Shown: piece after piece, positions 21,580-22,306 of the stretch
Position numbering within the stretch: the first letter of the stretch is position 1
How the letters are laid out: every line of letters starts with the position of its first letter
Assembly (NCBI GenBank): GCA_027575765.1
Contig: JANBPT010000804.1
Coordinates: forward strand, 1 to 22,306
Direction of reading: 5' to 3'
Source: Tieghemiomyces parasiticus
Taxonomy: Eukaryota; Kickxellomycota; Dimargaritomycetes; Dimargaritales; Dimargaritaceae
Length of the DNA: 22,306 nt
Notes under the pieces: model-generated
Databases searched by the model: none
Seen by the model: only the letters and a program-made list of their open reading frames with translations
Told to the model about the DNA's origin: nothing
Translations under genes and position numbers: made by a program

Positions 21580-22306
21580 GTTGATGAACAGGATCGAGTG
21601 CAAGTGGAACTGCTTGTGGGGTGAGTGGAAAGTTAGGTAAAATAGGGGGGAAATGGAGCGGACAAGCTCGGGCGCGGATTACAGGTGAGGAAGTTTCGGG
21701 AGCGGAAAAGGGGGGAATTGGGGCACAAGAGTCAGGTAGAGCGGTGAAGGTAGGCACGACGCGGTCACCAGATAAAGGAACTTTGCAGGACGGCCGGTGA
21801 AACGAAGAGGAGTGAGGCAGTAGTGACAGCGTACTCCGACTAGAGGCCAATGGGATAAGCTGCCACCTGGAATAGGCTCGGTGGAAAGAGGAAATTCCGG
21901 CCGACGACAAAGAACACGCCGGAGAGAAATGGCAACGGGGAGCAGATGAGGGGTAGCAGAAAGGTTAGGCAAGTCGAGTGGACTGAAAAGACAAGAAGGA
22001 AGGAACCATGCGGGCGGAGGAATCCGAACGGATGGGCGAGACCGAGGTAGTTAGTGAGGCCGACGGGCTGAGCGTTAGTTATCACGTCACCCGGCCAGGA
22101 CAACATGCATACGCTATGGGGGACCATCTAAACGGGGCGTTAAGTAAGGGGAGGGTGGCAAGCAGAAGACTGCGGCTTGGCGTGAATCGGTCAGCACGGA
22201 GCAGACTGGCCTGGGCAGGTGGGCACGGGAGTTTGGGAGCAGAGAGCAAGTCAGGCAACGGTTCGCGGAATTACCCCGCCAGTCCGAGGTCAAATTGTCT
22301 CACCCC
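21580..22306 (-). promoter_or_regulatory. 5' flank of TOM1
   Basis: About 730 bases upstream of the TOM1 ATG. In the coding sense it is pyrimidine-rich (runs of C and T around 21640-21730 and 21880-21990), a common trait of fungal promoters and 5' UTRs. I see no TATA box within 150 bases of the ATG, consistent with a constitutive gene. The open frames here are low-complexity by-products of the CT bias. No gene was found to the right edge. Confidence 0.45.

Overview
This window comes from a fungal nuclear genome. The evidence is one very long minus-strand gene for a TOM1/HUWE1-type giant HECT ubiquitin ligase, plus two small secreted double-psi beta-barrel (expansin/RlpA-like) proteins interrupted by spliceosomal introns (GTAAGT donors, a TACTAAC branch site, TAG/CAG acceptors). 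The TOM1 gene is GC-rich with one near-continuous 12.3-kb coding exon, while the intergenic DNA is close to random in composition. I cannot fix the lineage; an early-diverging fungus is possible but is only an inference.

Layout from left to right: 1-3363 has no supportable gene. 3364-4026 (minus) is a two-exon gene for a 174-aa secreted DPBB protein (gene A). 4374-4584 (minus) holds a low-confidence two-exon candidate for a 53-aa protein, followed by a strongly CT-rich tract on the plus strand (about 4890-5040) and about 1.5 kb with nothing convincing. 6553-7366 (minus) is a second two-exon DPBB gene (gene B, 194 aa) with a clear TATA box and an unusual hydrophobic C-terminal tail. 7367-9099 is intergenic and carries the TOM1 3' UTR. 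9100-21579 (minus) is TOM1/HUWE1, and 21580-22306 is its CT-rich (coding sense) 5' flank.

All confident genes lie on the minus strand, each with its own promoter and poly(A) region. Genes A and B are tandem paralogues sharing an intron at exactly the same place in the protein and in the same phase (0). TOM1 is functionally unrelated to them; it is a nuclear/cytosolic protein-quality-control ligase, whereas A and B are predicted secretory or cell-surface proteins.

The main correction from reading the sequence is the TOM1 start. The long open frame begins at a TTG that is really intron sequence; a 14-codon first exon (21538-21579) spliced by a 156-nt intron gives a HUWE1-like N terminus. I saw no mobile element, CRISPR array, tRNA or rRNA, and no evidence of a novel multi-gene system.
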